DNA of 64,000 bases from Halomarinibacterium sp041392205. GTDB lineage: Bacteria > Bacteroidota > Bacteroidia > Flavobacteriales > Flavobacteriaceae. This document shows, in pieces, positions 1-8,710 of this stretch; the first letter of the stretch is position 1; each line of letters opens with the position of its first letter. The position numbers were made by a program, and so were the translations under genes. The notes beneath the pieces were generated by a model, which saw nothing but the letters and a program-made list of their open reading frames with translations, had not been told where the DNA came from and did no database searches. The stretch is taken from the NCBI GenBank assembly GCA_041392205.1, contig JAWKMO010000002.1:124001-188000 (forward strand), read 5' to 3'.

Positions 1-1397
1 TGATTAAAAGTACCTTTTTTAAGGGGGAAAATTTTTAAGGGCTGAAGGACTTTCCCTTCTATTAGATCGAAATAATAACTGTTTTGTTTTTGTAACGATT
101 GATCTAGAGTCTTTGCGATTTCTGAAAGATTTTCTGGCTCTGAATCAAATTCTACTAGCCATTGGTGAAAAGGCAGTTCATTGGTATTTGGTGTCATTTG
201 TGGGGCTACCGTAAATTCGGTAAGAGAAAATCCAAATTTTAAGCTAGCTTCTTTCATAGCTTGCTCAACTTCTTTTCCAATGACGTGCTCCCCAAAAGCA
301 GATATAAAATGTTTTATTCTTCCTGAAACAATAAGTTTATAGGGTTTTGTTGAGGTAAAAATAACGGTGTCTCCTAAGTTGTATCCCCAAAGGCCCGCAT
401 TGGTTGAGACAATCATCACATAATTAACCCCTACTTGGACTCCTGCAAGAGTAAGTCTTTTAGGATTTTCAGTGTAAAAAGAATCGGCTTCAACAAATTC
501 ATAAAAAATACCCGAATTTAATTGAAGTAATAACCCGTGGTCGTTTTGCTCGTTTTGAAAGGCAAAAAACCCTTCAGATGCAGGGTATAGCTCAATGGTA
601 GCTACTTTTCTTCCTATTAATTTTTGAAATTTTTGTCGATAGGGTTCAAAATTTACTCCACCATATATAAACAGTTCAAAATTTTTGAACAAATCTCCCA
701 CATTTTTATTTGTTGCGGCTTGTAATCGCTCAAAATACATTTGAACCCAAGAAGGTATTCCACTTATAATAGACATATTTTCCCCTTGGGTTTCAGAAAC
801 TATCGCATCCACTTTTTTTTCCCAATCTTCAATACAATTTGTTTCCCAGGAGGGCATTCTGTTTTTTTGAAGGTATTTTGGCACATAATGCGCTACAATA
901 CCCGAGAGTCGGCCCAGTTTAATTCCATTCTTTTCTTGTAAAGCGGGACTCCCTTGTAGAAATATCATTTTACCATCTACCACCTTTGTATTTCCGGTTT
1001 CTTCAATATAACATAAAATGGCATTTCGGGCGGATCTAATGTGATAAGGTACAGATTCTTTGGTTAGAGGAATATATTTTACTCCAGAGGTTGTCCCAGA
1101 TGTTTTCGCAAAATAAAGAGGTTTGCCTGGCCATAAAATATTTTCTTTGCCTTCTACTACTTGGTCTATGTAAACCCGCAAAGCTTCATAATCTCTTATG
1201 GGAACTTTTTCTGCAAAATCCTCAACCGTTTTAATTTTTGAAAACTGATGCTCCTTTCCAAACTGAGTGTTTTTTGCAAAAGAAATTAGCTCTTTAAACA
1301 CTTTTTGTTGGGTTTCGATAGGTTTTAAAGCCCAATTGGATATTTGAAACGTGACCGTTTTGGCAAAAATTTTAGCTCCAAAAGATTTTAGTGTCAT
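1..1397 (-). CDS. GH3 auxin-responsive promoter family protein (3' end outside window)
   Basis: An open frame runs from an ATG at 1395-1397 to the window edge without a stop: 465 codons of a family that is usually about 500 residues, so only the C-terminal tip is missing. The family belongs to the acyl-adenylate-forming (ANL) superfamily. Visible support is the ATP/AMP-binding loop TSGTTSG at about residues 99-105, a later YPASEG segment, and a YNLGDTV stretch near the C-terminal subdomain. Plant GH3 enzymes conjugate amino acids to acyl acids; the substrate of bacterial members is not known to me and should not be inferred from the name. The start lies 1 base after the stop of the upstream M23 peptidase gene, so the two are probably co-transcribed and translationally coupled. 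Confidence 0.88.
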   Translation of the reverse strand, partial: MTLKSFGAKIFAKTVTFQISNWALKPIETQQKVFKELISFAKNTQFGKEHQFSKIKTVEDFAEKVPIRDYEALRVYIDQVVEGKENILWPGKPLYFAKTSGTTSGVKYIPLTKESVPYHIRSARNAILCYIEETGNTKVVDGKMIFLQGSPALQEKNGIKLGRLSGIVAHYVPKYLQKNRMPSWETNCIEDWEKKVDAIVSETQGENMSIISGIPSWVQMYFERLQAATNKNVGDLFKNFELFIYGGVNFEPYRQKFQKLIGRKVATIELYPASEGFFAFQNEQNDHGLLLQLNSGIFYEFVEADSFYTENPKRLTLAGVQVGVNYVMIVSTNAGLWGYNLGDTVIFTSTKPYKLIVSGRIKHFISAFGEHVIGKEVEQAMKEASLKFGFSLTEFTVAPQMTPNTNELPFHQWLVEFDSEPENLSEIAKTLDQSLQKQNSYYFDLIEGKVLQPLKIFPLKKGTFN

Positions 1398-1398
1398 T

Positions 1399-2265
1399 TT
1401 AATTGAAATCGATAAAGTTTTCGGGGTTTAATGGATAGCCATTGCTCCAAAGTTCAAAATGAAGATGCGGTCCTGTAGTTAACTCACCCGTATTTCCTAC
1501 CGTAGCAATTACTTCGCCTGCTTCCACAAAAGCTCCTTGTTCTTTGGACAATGAGGCATTGTGTTTATAGACCGAAATCAAATTGGAGCCATGCTCCAAA
1601 ATGATGACATAGCCTGCATCCGATGTCCAACCAGAAAATATAACCGTCCCATCGGTAACTGCTTTAACGGCACTATTTTTGGCCGTTACAATATCTACGG
1701 CAAAATGCTTTTTTTCGGGATTATAGGCTTCAGTAATAGATCCTTTTACGGGTGCAAACAACACATAATTTACTTCTGGGTTGGTCGCAAGAGGATTGTA
1801 TTTATCTTCTTGTTGTACTTTATCTCTTAATAATGAATCTTCTTTTGAAGGCAAAAAGCCAGCCTCATTTATTTCCATCTCCACCATTTGAAGAATAGAA
1901 TCTCTATTAAAGTCCTGAGCCTTAACGTCTCCTGTTAGTACCTTTTTTATCGATGCAAAATATTGTTGATTTATGAGCATTCTTTGTTGAAGAGAGTCTG
2001 TTTGATAGGTAAGTTCTGTGGCTTTTTTCTTTAATGCGGTTGAGGAATAACCTGGTATGTATTCGCGAAGAGGTGTAAAGGCTATTAATACGGTTGTGCC
2101 TGCAATTAAAAAAAGAGCTGCTAACGAGCTAAAAACAAAAACGTTAAGCCTATTCAGTTTAAAAGAAAATCGTTCTTCAAAAGTTTGCTCATTTAAAACT
2201 ACCAAGCGATACTTGTGAAGTAATTTCTTTTTAATTTTTTTTCCTCTTCTTTCCTTTCTTTCCAT
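1399..2265 (-). CDS. M23 family metallopeptidase (LytM-type peptidoglycan endopeptidase)
   Basis: This 288-residue protein has a very basic N-terminus, one membrane segment at about 42-64, a helical linker, and a C-terminal LytM/peptidase M23 domain. The zinc site is intact: HFAVD (His187, Asp191) and HLHF (His267, His269). The family cleaves peptide cross-links in peptidoglycan; with an inside basic tail and a single membrane anchor, the catalytic domain should face the periplasm. It is the first gene of a two-gene unit with the GH3-like gene, with 1 base between stop and start. Its 5' region is shared with divergent tatA. The ATG at 2265 is kept because it begins the long basic tail common in flavobacterial relatives. 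A divisome or elongasome role is possible but not shown here. Confidence 0.92.
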   Translation of the reverse strand: MERKERRGKKIKKKLLHKYRLVVLNEQTFEERFSFKLNRLNVFVFSSLAALFLIAGTTVLIAFTPLREYIPGYSSTALKKKATELTYQTDSLQQRMLINQQYFASIKKVLTGDVKAQDFNRDSILQMVEMEINEAGFLPSKEDSLLRDKVQQEDKYNPLATNPEVNYVLFAPVKGSITEAYNPEKKHFAVDIVTAKNSAVKAVTDGTVIFSGWTSDAGYVIILEHGSNLISVYKHNASLSKEQGAFVEAGEVIATVGNTGELTTGPHLHFELWSNGYPLNPENFIDFN

Positions 2266-2344
2266 TTTAAAGAAAAATTGATTACAAATGTACGTGGTTT
2301 ATGCTAAACTTACGTTGAAAACGTTCTATCTAAGGATTTCTTGT

Positions 2345-2352
2345 TACCTTTG
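2345..2352 (+). promoter_or_regulatory. Bacteroidetes -7 element for tatA
   Basis: TACCTTTG matches the TAnnTTTG -7 consensus of Bacteroidetes primary-sigma promoters and lies 20 bases before the tatA ATG. Confidence 0.6.
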
Positions 2353-2372
2353 TCTTATAAATTGATACTAAA

Positions 2373-2558
2373 ATGGAAGCACTTTTTTTACCTCTAGCTA
2401 TTGGACCTTGGCAAATTGCACTCATTGTTGTTGTTGTTTTACTGCTTTTTGGCGGAAAGAAAATTCCAGAATTAATGCGTGGATTAGGAAGCGGAATTAA
2501 AGAATTTAAAGATGCCTCTAAAGAAGACAAAAGTGATAAACTGGAAGAAAAGAAATAA
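2373..2558 (+). CDS. tatA: Twin-arginine translocase subunit TatA/TatE family
   Basis: A 61-residue protein with the standard Tat architecture: a short periplasmic N-terminus, one membrane helix (about residues 11-27), a GGKKIPEL hinge, an amphipathic helix and a highly charged cytoplasmic tail. TatA oligomers form the pore for folded proteins carrying twin-arginine signals. No tatC or tatB is adjacent, which is usual in this phylum. The FGGKKIPEL segment is diagnostic of the TatA/E/B group, and the short tail argues for TatA rather than TatB. The gene is monocistronic: its own -7 element lies at 2345 and a strong hairpin terminator follows 20 bases after the stop. Confidence 0.95.
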   Translation: MEALFLPLAIGPWQIALIVVVVLLLFGGKKIPELMRGLGSGIKEFKDASKEDKSDKLEEKK

Positions 2559-2578
2559 TCTTTAGTTACCCTATTTAC

Positions 2579-2617
2579 AAACCCCCAAACGATTAAGAAA
2601 GTTTGGGGGTTTATTTT
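2579..2617. terminator. Bidirectional rho-independent terminator between tatA and the DUF4837 gene
   Basis: A perfect 12-base inverted repeat (arms 2579-2590 and 2601-2612, G/C-rich core CCCCC/GGGGG, 10-base loop) is followed by T-rich sequence on the plus strand. The two neighbouring genes converge here, so it can serve both. Confidence 0.85.
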
Positions 2618-3600
2618 TATTCAAACTTTGTTGATTTAATTATTGATTCTAATTCAAATTGTAAGTCTCTCTTTTCCATAGAAGGCGCATGGGTAAAGCC
2701 TTCAATAATTAAATAACGATTGTTTTTTTCATCTTTAATAGCATAATTAAGAAAAGGGCCTGCCATAAAATTGTCTTTTACTTCCCAGGTTCCTTTGGTT
2801 TCATAGGCAAATTTTCCATCTATTTCGGTCGTAAAGAGATAGGGAGCAAAAGCTTCCTCGGTAACAAAAAGATCATCATCCTCAACCGGTAAATAACCAG
2901 AACCTATAGTGTCTCGCATCTTAACAATGTCTCCAATAATGGTCGTGTCTCTTCCTATAATGTTAAGAGGGACTTCATATACCAAAATGTTGGTACTTCC
3001 GTTGGATTTTAGGTCTTTTCGTATCCAATAAAAATCATTACAAGCAGACGCTACACGATAGGCAGAGGGTATTTTCATTTCTATCCCAAAATGCTCTTTT
3101 AGAGAATCTACCGTAAGTAAAGAAATACTTGTCCTTCGTTGACGTTCTTTAATTTCAAAGGATTTAAAGGTGTTTATTAAGTTTTGCTGATGGGTTTCAA
3201 TAAGTGTTATTAATTTGTCTTCGGTGGTGGCTGTAATAAAGGCTCCAATTTGTGGTTTTGCATAAGAATCTTTTTTCACTTTTACCGTGTCTTCCGTTCC
3301 TAGATCTACATATAAAAAGGTGCGGTAAGTGCGTGCAAAATCACTAAAATTTTCAGGCTGAATTTGATTGATTGAAAAAATAGGTTCAATTTGTGGTAAA
3401 CCATCTGCTGGTGCGGCGAAATATTTTCGTATTTTCTCGCCCACAGAATCGTTCCATAAGGCATTCGAAATAACCACTTGAAGCCCATTAATAGCTCCAA
3501 CGGAATCGGTTAAATAAGACGTATCTCTTTTACTGGTTGAAGAATTACAAGAAAAGAAAAGTATTGTACAAAATACGAGTGGGTATAGTACTATTTTCAT
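2617..3600 (-). CDS. DUF4837 family lipoprotein
   Basis: A 327-residue protein with a lipoprotein signal peptide ending in the lipobox FFSC (Cys at about 18), so it is probably anchored in the outer or inner membrane facing the periplasm. The rest has no catalytic motif I recognise; its sequence resembles the conserved Bacteroidetes family DUF4837. The start is 19 bases downstream of the stop of the lytic transglycosylase gene, and the two form an apparent operon; the pairing suggests an envelope or cell-wall role, but that is inference. Function unknown. Confidence 0.85.
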   Translation of the reverse strand: MKIVLYPLVFCTILFFSCNSSTSKRDTSYLTDSVGAINGLQVVISNALWNDSVGEKIRKYFAAPADGLPQIEPIFSINQIQPENFSDFARTYRTFLYVDLGTEDTVKVKKDSYAKPQIGAFITATTEDKLITLIETHQQNLINTFKSFEIKERQRRTSISLLTVDSLKEHFGIEMKIPSAYRVASACNDFYWIRKDLKSNGSTNILVYEVPLNIIGRDTTIIGDIVKMRDTIGSGYLPVEDDDLFVTEEAFAPYLFTTEIDGKFAYETKGTWEVKDNFMAGPFLNYAIKDEKNNRYLIIEGFTHAPSMEKRDLQFELESIIKSTKFE

Positions 3601-3619
3601 GCGATAGTGTTTTTAAAAG

Positions 3620-5194
3620 TTATCCTTTTGAAACCTTTATTTTAGTTCCGGCTTTTAAATTATTACCGCTAATATCGTTCCACTTTTTTAAATCGTCAAC
3701 AGTTACGTTCGGAAATTTTTTTGATATACTCCATAATGTATCGCCACTTTTAACGGTGTACGTTTTGGGGTTCTCAGCTTTTGCTATATCGTTAGCGTCT
3801 TCAGAGAGGGCTATTTTTGCCCCTTTTGGATAAATAGTTAATCGCTGTCCTACTTTTAATGAGTTATTCTTTAAGCCATTCCAACGTTTTATTTGAGTGA
3901 TTGAGACCCCATATTTTTCGGCTATTCTTCCTAAATAATCACCGCTTTGTACACGATATCTAATTTTATCGTTTTGTTCAAACAATTGCGGAAGGGGTTT
4001 TTCGCGATCATTAAATTCGGATTCCGCCAAAGCATAGATGGCTTCTTCGTTATTTACAAATTTCCCAATAGCATCAAGGGGTAGTCGCAACACATAGTTT
4101 TCCTCTTTAATTACCGGAATTACTCCCAATTTATAGGAAGGATTCAAAAATTGAACTTCGGCTATATCCATATTGGTTACTTTAGCCACTTGTTCCAAGG
4201 TAATCATCTTTTTTACCCGCAGTGTGTCTGTAGCAATGTATGGAAATTTGGGTCCGTGACTTTTAAACCCATGTTCTTCGGCATATTCAAAAATATACAT
4301 GGTCGCTAAAAAGGCGGGAACATACCCTGCGGTTTCTTTTGGAAGAAATTCGCGAATATTCCAATAATTGGTTCTTCCGCCAGAACGACGAATTGCCTTA
4401 GAAACATTTCCAGGGCCACTATTGTATGCCGCTAATGCTAAATCCCAATCGCCTAAACTTTTGTGTAAAATTTTTAAATACTTTGCAGCAGCTTCAGTAG
4501 CCATTAAGGGGTCGGTGCGCTCATCGACATAACTATTTACATCCAAGCCAAACATTTTTCCCGTTTGAAACATAAATTGCCAGAGTCCTTTAGCTCCCAC
4601 ACGTGAGGTGGCCGTTGGGTCTAAGGCCGATTCAATAACGGCTAAATATTTCATTTCTAAAGGCAACCCTTGTCGTGCCATTTCCTCTTCAAACATAGGA
4701 AAATAGTAATCGCTCAACGCCATGAGACGTGCCATGGTTTTGCGTCTATTTTTTAAATAGCCTTTTATTACACTTTCTAAAGAGGGGTTATATTCCACGT
4801 GAAAGGGAGTGCGTGCATCCAATTCTTTTAGGCGCTGTTTTAAAACTTCGGTAGGGAGTTCTTCGTACTCCACTGGTTCATAATCCATTTCGGTAACAGA
4901 CCCATAAATCTCTTCAAAAAGATTATTGTGATACAATTGTGCTAACCAAACCGAATCTATTTTTCGGGCTTTTTTAAGATCTTCAAGCTCATAGATTATA
5001 GAATCCCGAACATTAGTGGTTATGGTTGTTGTTGGGATTTCTTCATCTATTATAGGAATAGAAATGGTGTCTACTATTTGTATTGTTCTTTGTGGTAAGC
5101 TTTTCTTTTCGTCTTTTTTTGAGGGCGTATTGTCTTGCGAAAAGGAGATTCCGCAAAATAAAAGAGCAAAAACAAAAATTATCTTTTTAAACAT
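3620..5194 (-). CDS. MltD-like lytic transglycosylase with two LysM domains
   Basis: A 524-residue exported protein. The signal peptide is about residues 1-20. A helical region follows, then an SLT (lysozyme-like) domain at roughly 165-300 with the catalytic Glu188 in IESALDP, the GAKGLWQFM motif and AYNSGPGN. Two LysM peptidoglycan-binding repeats lie near 413-457 and 478-522 (YRVQSGD and YTVKSGD starts). This order, SLT then LysM, matches membrane-bound lytic transglycosylase D. The reaction cleaves the MurNAc-GlcNAc bond to give 1,6-anhydro ends. It is followed by the DUF4837 lipoprotein gene. No lipobox is evident, so it is probably soluble in the periplasm or tethered through LysM. Confidence 0.93.
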   Translation of the reverse strand: MFKKIIFVFALLFCGISFSQDNTPSKKDEKKSLPQRTIQIVDTISIPIIDEEIPTTTITTNVRDSIIYELEDLKKARKIDSVWLAQLYHNNLFEEIYGSVTEMDYEPVEYEELPTEVLKQRLKELDARTPFHVEYNPSLESVIKGYLKNRRKTMARLMALSDYYFPMFEEEMARQGLPLEMKYLAVIESALDPTATSRVGAKGLWQFMFQTGKMFGLDVNSYVDERTDPLMATEAAAKYLKILHKSLGDWDLALAAYNSGPGNVSKAIRRSGGRTNYWNIREFLPKETAGYVPAFLATMYIFEYAEEHGFKSHGPKFPYIATDTLRVKKMITLEQVAKVTNMDIAEVQFLNPSYKLGVIPVIKEENYVLRLPLDAIGKFVNNEEAIYALAESEFNDREKPLPQLFEQNDKIRYRVQSGDYLGRIAEKYGVSITQIKRWNGLKNNSLKVGQRLTIYPKGAKIALSEDANDIAKAENPKTYTVKSGDTLWSISKKFPNVTVDDLKKWNDISGNNLKAGTKIKVSKG

Positions 5195-5264
5195 AAGATT
5201 ACAAACGAAAGAGTGGGTTAAAAATTTTGATAAAAATAAGCAATTGAATGGAATGACCTAAATT

Positions 5265-6461
5265 TTAACTTTTCTTGTCCAAAATCGCAGCAATCCCAGG
5301 CAAGGTTTTCCCTTCGAGCATTTCCAGCATTGCGCCACCTCCCGTGGAGACATAGCTTACCTTGTCTTCAAATCCAAACTGTTTTACTGCCGAAACACTG
5401 TCGCCTCCTCCAACTAAAGAGAATGACCCTGCTGCTGTAGCTTGGGCAATGGCTTCACAAACTGCAATGGTTCCGTTTGCGAAAGAAGGCATTTCAAAAA
5501 CGCCCACGGGTCCATTAAATAAAATAGTTTTAGAGTTTTGTATAACTTCGGCAAACTGTTTTTGTGTTTCGGGTCCAGCATCTAAGCCCATCCATCCTTC
5601 TGGGATTTCATAAATATTTGCCACTTTGGTATTTGCCGTATTAGAAAAATTATCTGCAATTAATGTGTCCGAAGGCAAATGTATTTCAACATTTTTTTCT
5701 TTAGCCTTCCTTAAAATTTCTAAAGCTAAGTCCATTTTATCATCTTCAACTAAAGAGTTTCCAATCTTCCCCCCTTGGGCTTTAATAAATGTAAATGCCA
5801 TTCCACCACCAATGATAAGGTGATCTACTTTGTCTAGAATATTTTCAATAATGGTGATTTTTGAAGAGACTTTTGCACCACCAATGATTGCTGTTACTGG
5901 CTTTTGGCTATCTTTTAAAACTTTGTTTACATTTTCAATCTCTGAAGCTAGTAAATACCCAAAGCATTTATTTTCAGGAAAAAATTGAGCCACTATGGTA
6001 GTAGAAGCATGGGCTCTGTGAGCAGTTCCAAAGGCATCATTTACATAAATATCCCCCCATTTTGAGAGCTTTTCTGCAAAAAAGACATCCCCTTTTTCTT
6101 CTTCAGGATAGTATCTTAGATTTTCTAACAAAAGGATTTCTCCTTTCTTTAGATTTGTAACCGCCTCTTCTACCTTATCGCCTATACAATCTTCCACAAA
6201 TTTAACAGTAACTCCCAAAACCGTTGTTGCTACTTTTACTATATGTTGGAGCGAAAATTCAAGCTCTTTATTTTTTGGTCTTCCTAAGTGTGACATTAAA
6301 ACACAGCTTCCTCCATCTTCCAAAATTTTAATAATGGTGGATTTTGCGGCTTCAATTCGTGTAGCATCTGTAATCATTAAATCCTTGTCAAGCGGGACAT
6401 TAAAATCTACTCTAATTAGCGCTTTTTTGTTATTGAAATTAAAGTCGTTTAGTGTTTTCAT
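5265..6461 (-). CDS. pgk: Phosphoglycerate kinase
   Basis: A 398-residue cytoplasmic glycolytic enzyme that transfers phosphate from 1,3-bisphosphoglycerate to ADP. Length and motifs are canonical: RVDFNVPLD near the N-terminus, SHLGRP, ENLRYYPEE, the NDAFGTAHR segment, GGAKVSSK, and the C-terminal GGGDSVSAV nucleotide loop. A TATATTTG -7 element lies 19 bases upstream on the minus strand. It diverges from the DNA polymerase III delta prime gene and precedes the lytic transglycosylase gene by 70 bases. No unusual residue seen. Confidence 0.98.
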   Translation of the reverse strand: MKTLNDFNFNNKKALIRVDFNVPLDKDLMITDATRIEAAKSTIIKILEDGGSCVLMSHLGRPKNKELEFSLQHIVKVATTVLGVTVKFVEDCIGDKVEEAVTNLKKGEILLLENLRYYPEEEKGDVFFAEKLSKWGDIYVNDAFGTAHRAHASTTIVAQFFPENKCFGYLLASEIENVNKVLKDSQKPVTAIIGGAKVSSKITIIENILDKVDHLIIGGGMAFTFIKAQGGKIGNSLVEDDKMDLALEILRKAKEKNVEIHLPSDTLIADNFSNTANTKVANIYEIPEGWMGLDAGPETQKQFAEVIQNSKTILFNGPVGVFEMPSFANGTIAVCEAIAQATAAGSFSLVGGGDSVSAVKQFGFEDKVSYVSTGGGAMLEMLEGKTLPGIAAILDKKS

Positions 6462-6480
6462 TTTTCTTAATTTTCAAAGG

Positions 6481-6488
6481 CAAATATA
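6481..6488 (-). promoter_or_regulatory. -7 element for pgk
   Basis: TATATTTG on the minus strand, 19 bases before the pgk ATG; back to back with the delta prime gene promoter at 6525. Confidence 0.6.
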
Positions 6489-6524
6489 ACCAATTATGCC
6501 GTTTACATACTGAATAAAAAAATG

Positions 6525-6532
6525 TAGTTTTG
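6525..6532 (+). promoter_or_regulatory. -7 element for the DNA polymerase III delta prime gene
   Basis: TAGTTTTG matches TAnnTTTG. Only 3 bases separate it from the ATG at 6536, so the transcript would be leaderless or almost so. Confidence 0.55.
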
Positions 6533-6535
6533 CGT

Positions 6536-7690
6536 ATGGATTTCTCTGAAATTGTTGGTTTAGAATACATCAAAAATCATCTTTTAACAACCCTTAAAAA
6601 CGACCGTATTGCGCATGCACAATTGTTTGTAGGGCAAAGTGGTGCTGGGTTACTTCCCATAGCAATAGGATATGCAAAAGAAATTTTGTGTCTTCCCCAT
6701 CAAGCTAATGACGATGCATACTTGCGTTGCGCCAAAAATGTAGCCAATCTTTCGCACCCAGACCTTCATTTTGTGTATCCTGTTACGGCCAATGAAGCCC
6801 TTAAAAAAAAGCCCGTATCTGATTCATTTGTAGGAGAATGGCGAGAATTTGTGTCTAAAAATCCATACGGTTCTCTCTTTCAATGGTTTCAGCATTTGGG
6901 GATTGAAAATAAACAAGGAAACATCAATGTAAAGGAGGCTGAAGAAATTTCGAAAAAACTTTCTTTAAAAGCATACGAAGGAGGCTATAAAGTATTGATT
7001 ATTTGGATGGCAGATAAAATGAACACTGAATGTGCAAATAAAATATTAAAACTTGTCGAAGAGCCTGCCGATAAAACATTGCTACTATTGCTCACCGAAA
7101 ACGAAGAACAAATCCTAAATACTATTCACTCAAGGTGTCAAACTCTTCACTTACCCTTACTTTCGGAGGCTGCCATTACAAAAGCACTTATGGAGAAAAA
7201 AGGAATTTCTGAAAAGGAAGCACAAAAAGTAAGCAGACAGTCTCATGGGGATTTTAATAAGGCGCTTCAAATTCTTGAAAACACCAATGAAGATTCCGTT
7301 TTTGAAGAGTGGTTTATTTTGTGGGTTCGTACTGCGTTTAAAGCCAAAGGGAATAAAAAGGCAATCCAAGAATTATTGCAATGGAGCGATTTAATGGCAG
7401 AGAAGGGTCGTGAAACTCAAAAAAACTTTCTGCTGTATTGTGTAGAATTATTTCGACAAGCGTTGCTTAAAAATTATAAAGCCAATGCACTGTTGTATTT
7501 TGAAACAAAGGACCCAAAATTCTCCATAGAAAAATTTGCTCCCTTTGTACATCAAAACAATATTTTTGAAATTGTTGAAGCTTTGGAAGATGCCAATTAT
7601 CATATTGAAAGAAATGGGAATGCAAAAATTATTTTTACCGATCTTTCCATTCAATTAACGAAACTTATCCATAAAAAAGAATTGACATAA
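6536..7690 (+). CDS. holB: DNA polymerase III subunit delta prime-like protein
   Basis: 384 residues from the ATG at 6536. The frame is open to a TTG at 6530, but that codon overlaps the -7 element, so I prefer the ATG. The N-terminal half resembles the clamp-loader AAA+ module: the opening segment MDFSEIVGLEYIKNHL, a degenerate P-loop (VGQSGAG near 34-40), four-cysteine-poor middle and the CANKILKLVEEP segment (sensor region) near 165-175. Delta prime subunits typically lack a working ATPase and pair with tau/gamma to load the beta clamp. The gene is alone on the plus strand between minus-strand operons. Distinction from a tau/gamma subunit rests on its short length and lack of an intact Walker A. 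Confidence 0.87.
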   Translation: MDFSEIVGLEYIKNHLLTTLKNDRIAHAQLFVGQSGAGLLPIAIGYAKEILCLPHQANDDAYLRCAKNVANLSHPDLHFVYPVTANEALKKKPVSDSFVGEWREFVSKNPYGSLFQWFQHLGIENKQGNINVKEAEEISKKLSLKAYEGGYKVLIIWMADKMNTECANKILKLVEEPADKTLLLLLTENEEQILNTIHSRCQTLHLPLLSEAAITKALMEKKGISEKEAQKVSRQSHGDFNKALQILENTNEDSVFEEWFILWVRTAFKAKGNKKAIQELLQWSDLMAEKGRETQKNFLLYCVELFRQALLKNYKANALLYFETKDPKFSIEKFAPFVHQNNIFEIVEALEDANYHIERNGNAKIIFTDLSIQLTKLIHKKELT

Positions 7691-7834
7691 ACAATTCTTA
7701 TTAAAAATTTATGTATTTATAAGTTTTCTTTATTTTATTTAGCTTTAAATAAGGCCTTTTAAGGGCTCTTAAAAAATCAGGAGGGAAAGAATCTCATGGA
7801 CAGATTCATCTTCATTATTTAGCGTTTATTTTAA

Positions 7835-8677
7835 TTATTTTGCCTTTTTAAAGACATAAATTAAAGAAGAATACTCTTTTGTTTTCCATGCAGAAAGATT
7901 TGAGCATAATCCTATCCAAAATGCTTTTAATGAGAAGGCATTTCCGGTTTTATATTTTTCGGAAATAAGACTCACGTAAAAAGCATCAAAAATCATGGGT
8001 TTTGTTTTAACTAATTTCATTTTGGAAGAAAACAAATTTTTCATGCTTTCTTGGGAAAAATGCCAAAGATGACGGGGAACATCATAAGCTGCCCAATACT
8101 CTTTATAGTAGTGTGCGTCAAAAGAATGAAAGTTTGGAACCGCTATGAGTAAAGTTCCTCCTTCATTAACCAAGGATTCTATTTGGGTGATCGTTTTTTC
8201 AAGGTTGGGTAGGTGTTCTAATACATGCCAAAGTGTGACAACATCGAATTGATTACCCTGAAAATCATCTATGGATTTTTTTAAATTAATTCCTTTTTCA
8301 GAAGCAAGATTTCTGGCGCTTTCATTTACCTCAACACCATTTACTTTCCAATTTTTATTTTTAGCATACTTTAAAAATTCTCCTGTACCGGCGCCTATAT
8401 CTAATAAAGAACCAATGCCTAGATTTTGATTTTTTAAAAGCTTTGTTTTTTTATTTAGAGAATAGCTTTTTACAACTTGGTATAGAAAATTAATGGCTCC
8501 TTTCCTAGAATCTGTGTGGGAAATATAATCTTTACTTTCATAATAATTAGAAAGTTCTTTGGGCTGTGGTACTGTTTTTAAAATTTGGTTTTTCTCGTCC
8601 AAAACCAAATTAAAGGATTCGCCAGAGACTAAAAAATCTTTAGTCTTTATATAAATTTTATCTGATTGTTTTGTCAA
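7835..8677 (-). CDS. Class I SAM-dependent methyltransferase
   Basis: A 280-residue protein with the Rossmann methyltransferase motif I LLDIGAGTGEF at about 91-101, an acidic ribose-binding residue in NGVEVN about 18 residues later, and motif WHVLEHLPN near 149-157. An N-terminal region of about 60 residues precedes the fold. The substrate cannot be read from sequence. Because there is no in-frame ATG near the N-terminus, the start is assigned to TTG at 8675-8677; this is the least certain point. The gene is immediately downstream of mnmG, with a parS-type site filling the 33-base gap. Members of this family also act in cell-surface polysaccharide modification, so an RNA role should not be assumed from the neighbour. 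Confidence 0.82.
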   Translation of the reverse strand: MTKQSDKIYIKTKDFLVSGESFNLVLDEKNQILKTVPQPKELSNYYESKDYISHTDSRKGAINFLYQVVKSYSLNKKTKLLKNQNLGIGSLLDIGAGTGEFLKYAKNKNWKVNGVEVNESARNLASEKGINLKKSIDDFQGNQFDVVTLWHVLEHLPNLEKTITQIESLVNEGGTLLIAVPNFHSFDAHYYKEYWAAYDVPRHLWHFSQESMKNLFSSKMKLVKTKPMIFDAFYVSLISEKYKTGNAFSLKAFWIGLCSNLSAWKTKEYSSLIYVFKKAK

Positions 8678-8686
8678 AATTGAAAA

Positions 8687-8702
8687 TGTTCCACGTGAAA
8701 CA
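8687..8702. promoter_or_regulatory. parS-type ParB binding site 1
   Basis: TGTTCCACGTGAAACA fits the bacterial parS consensus TGTTNCACGTGAAACA at every defined position. It is in the gap between the stop of mnmG and the start of the methyltransferase gene. A second site lies on the other side of mnmG at 10592-10607. Confidence 0.85.
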
Positions 8703-8710
8703 ATTATTAT

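Noticed and set aside
4791..4806. A third parS-like sequence, TATTCCACGTGAAAGG
   Set aside because: It has three mismatches to TGTTNCACGTGAAACA and lies inside the lytic transglycosylase coding sequence, where it encodes ordinary residues. Chance is a sufficient explanation.
7757..7776. Hairpin TTTTAAG/CTTAAAA after the delta prime gene
   Set aside because: The stem is short and AT-rich and has no proper T-tract; too weak to call a terminator.
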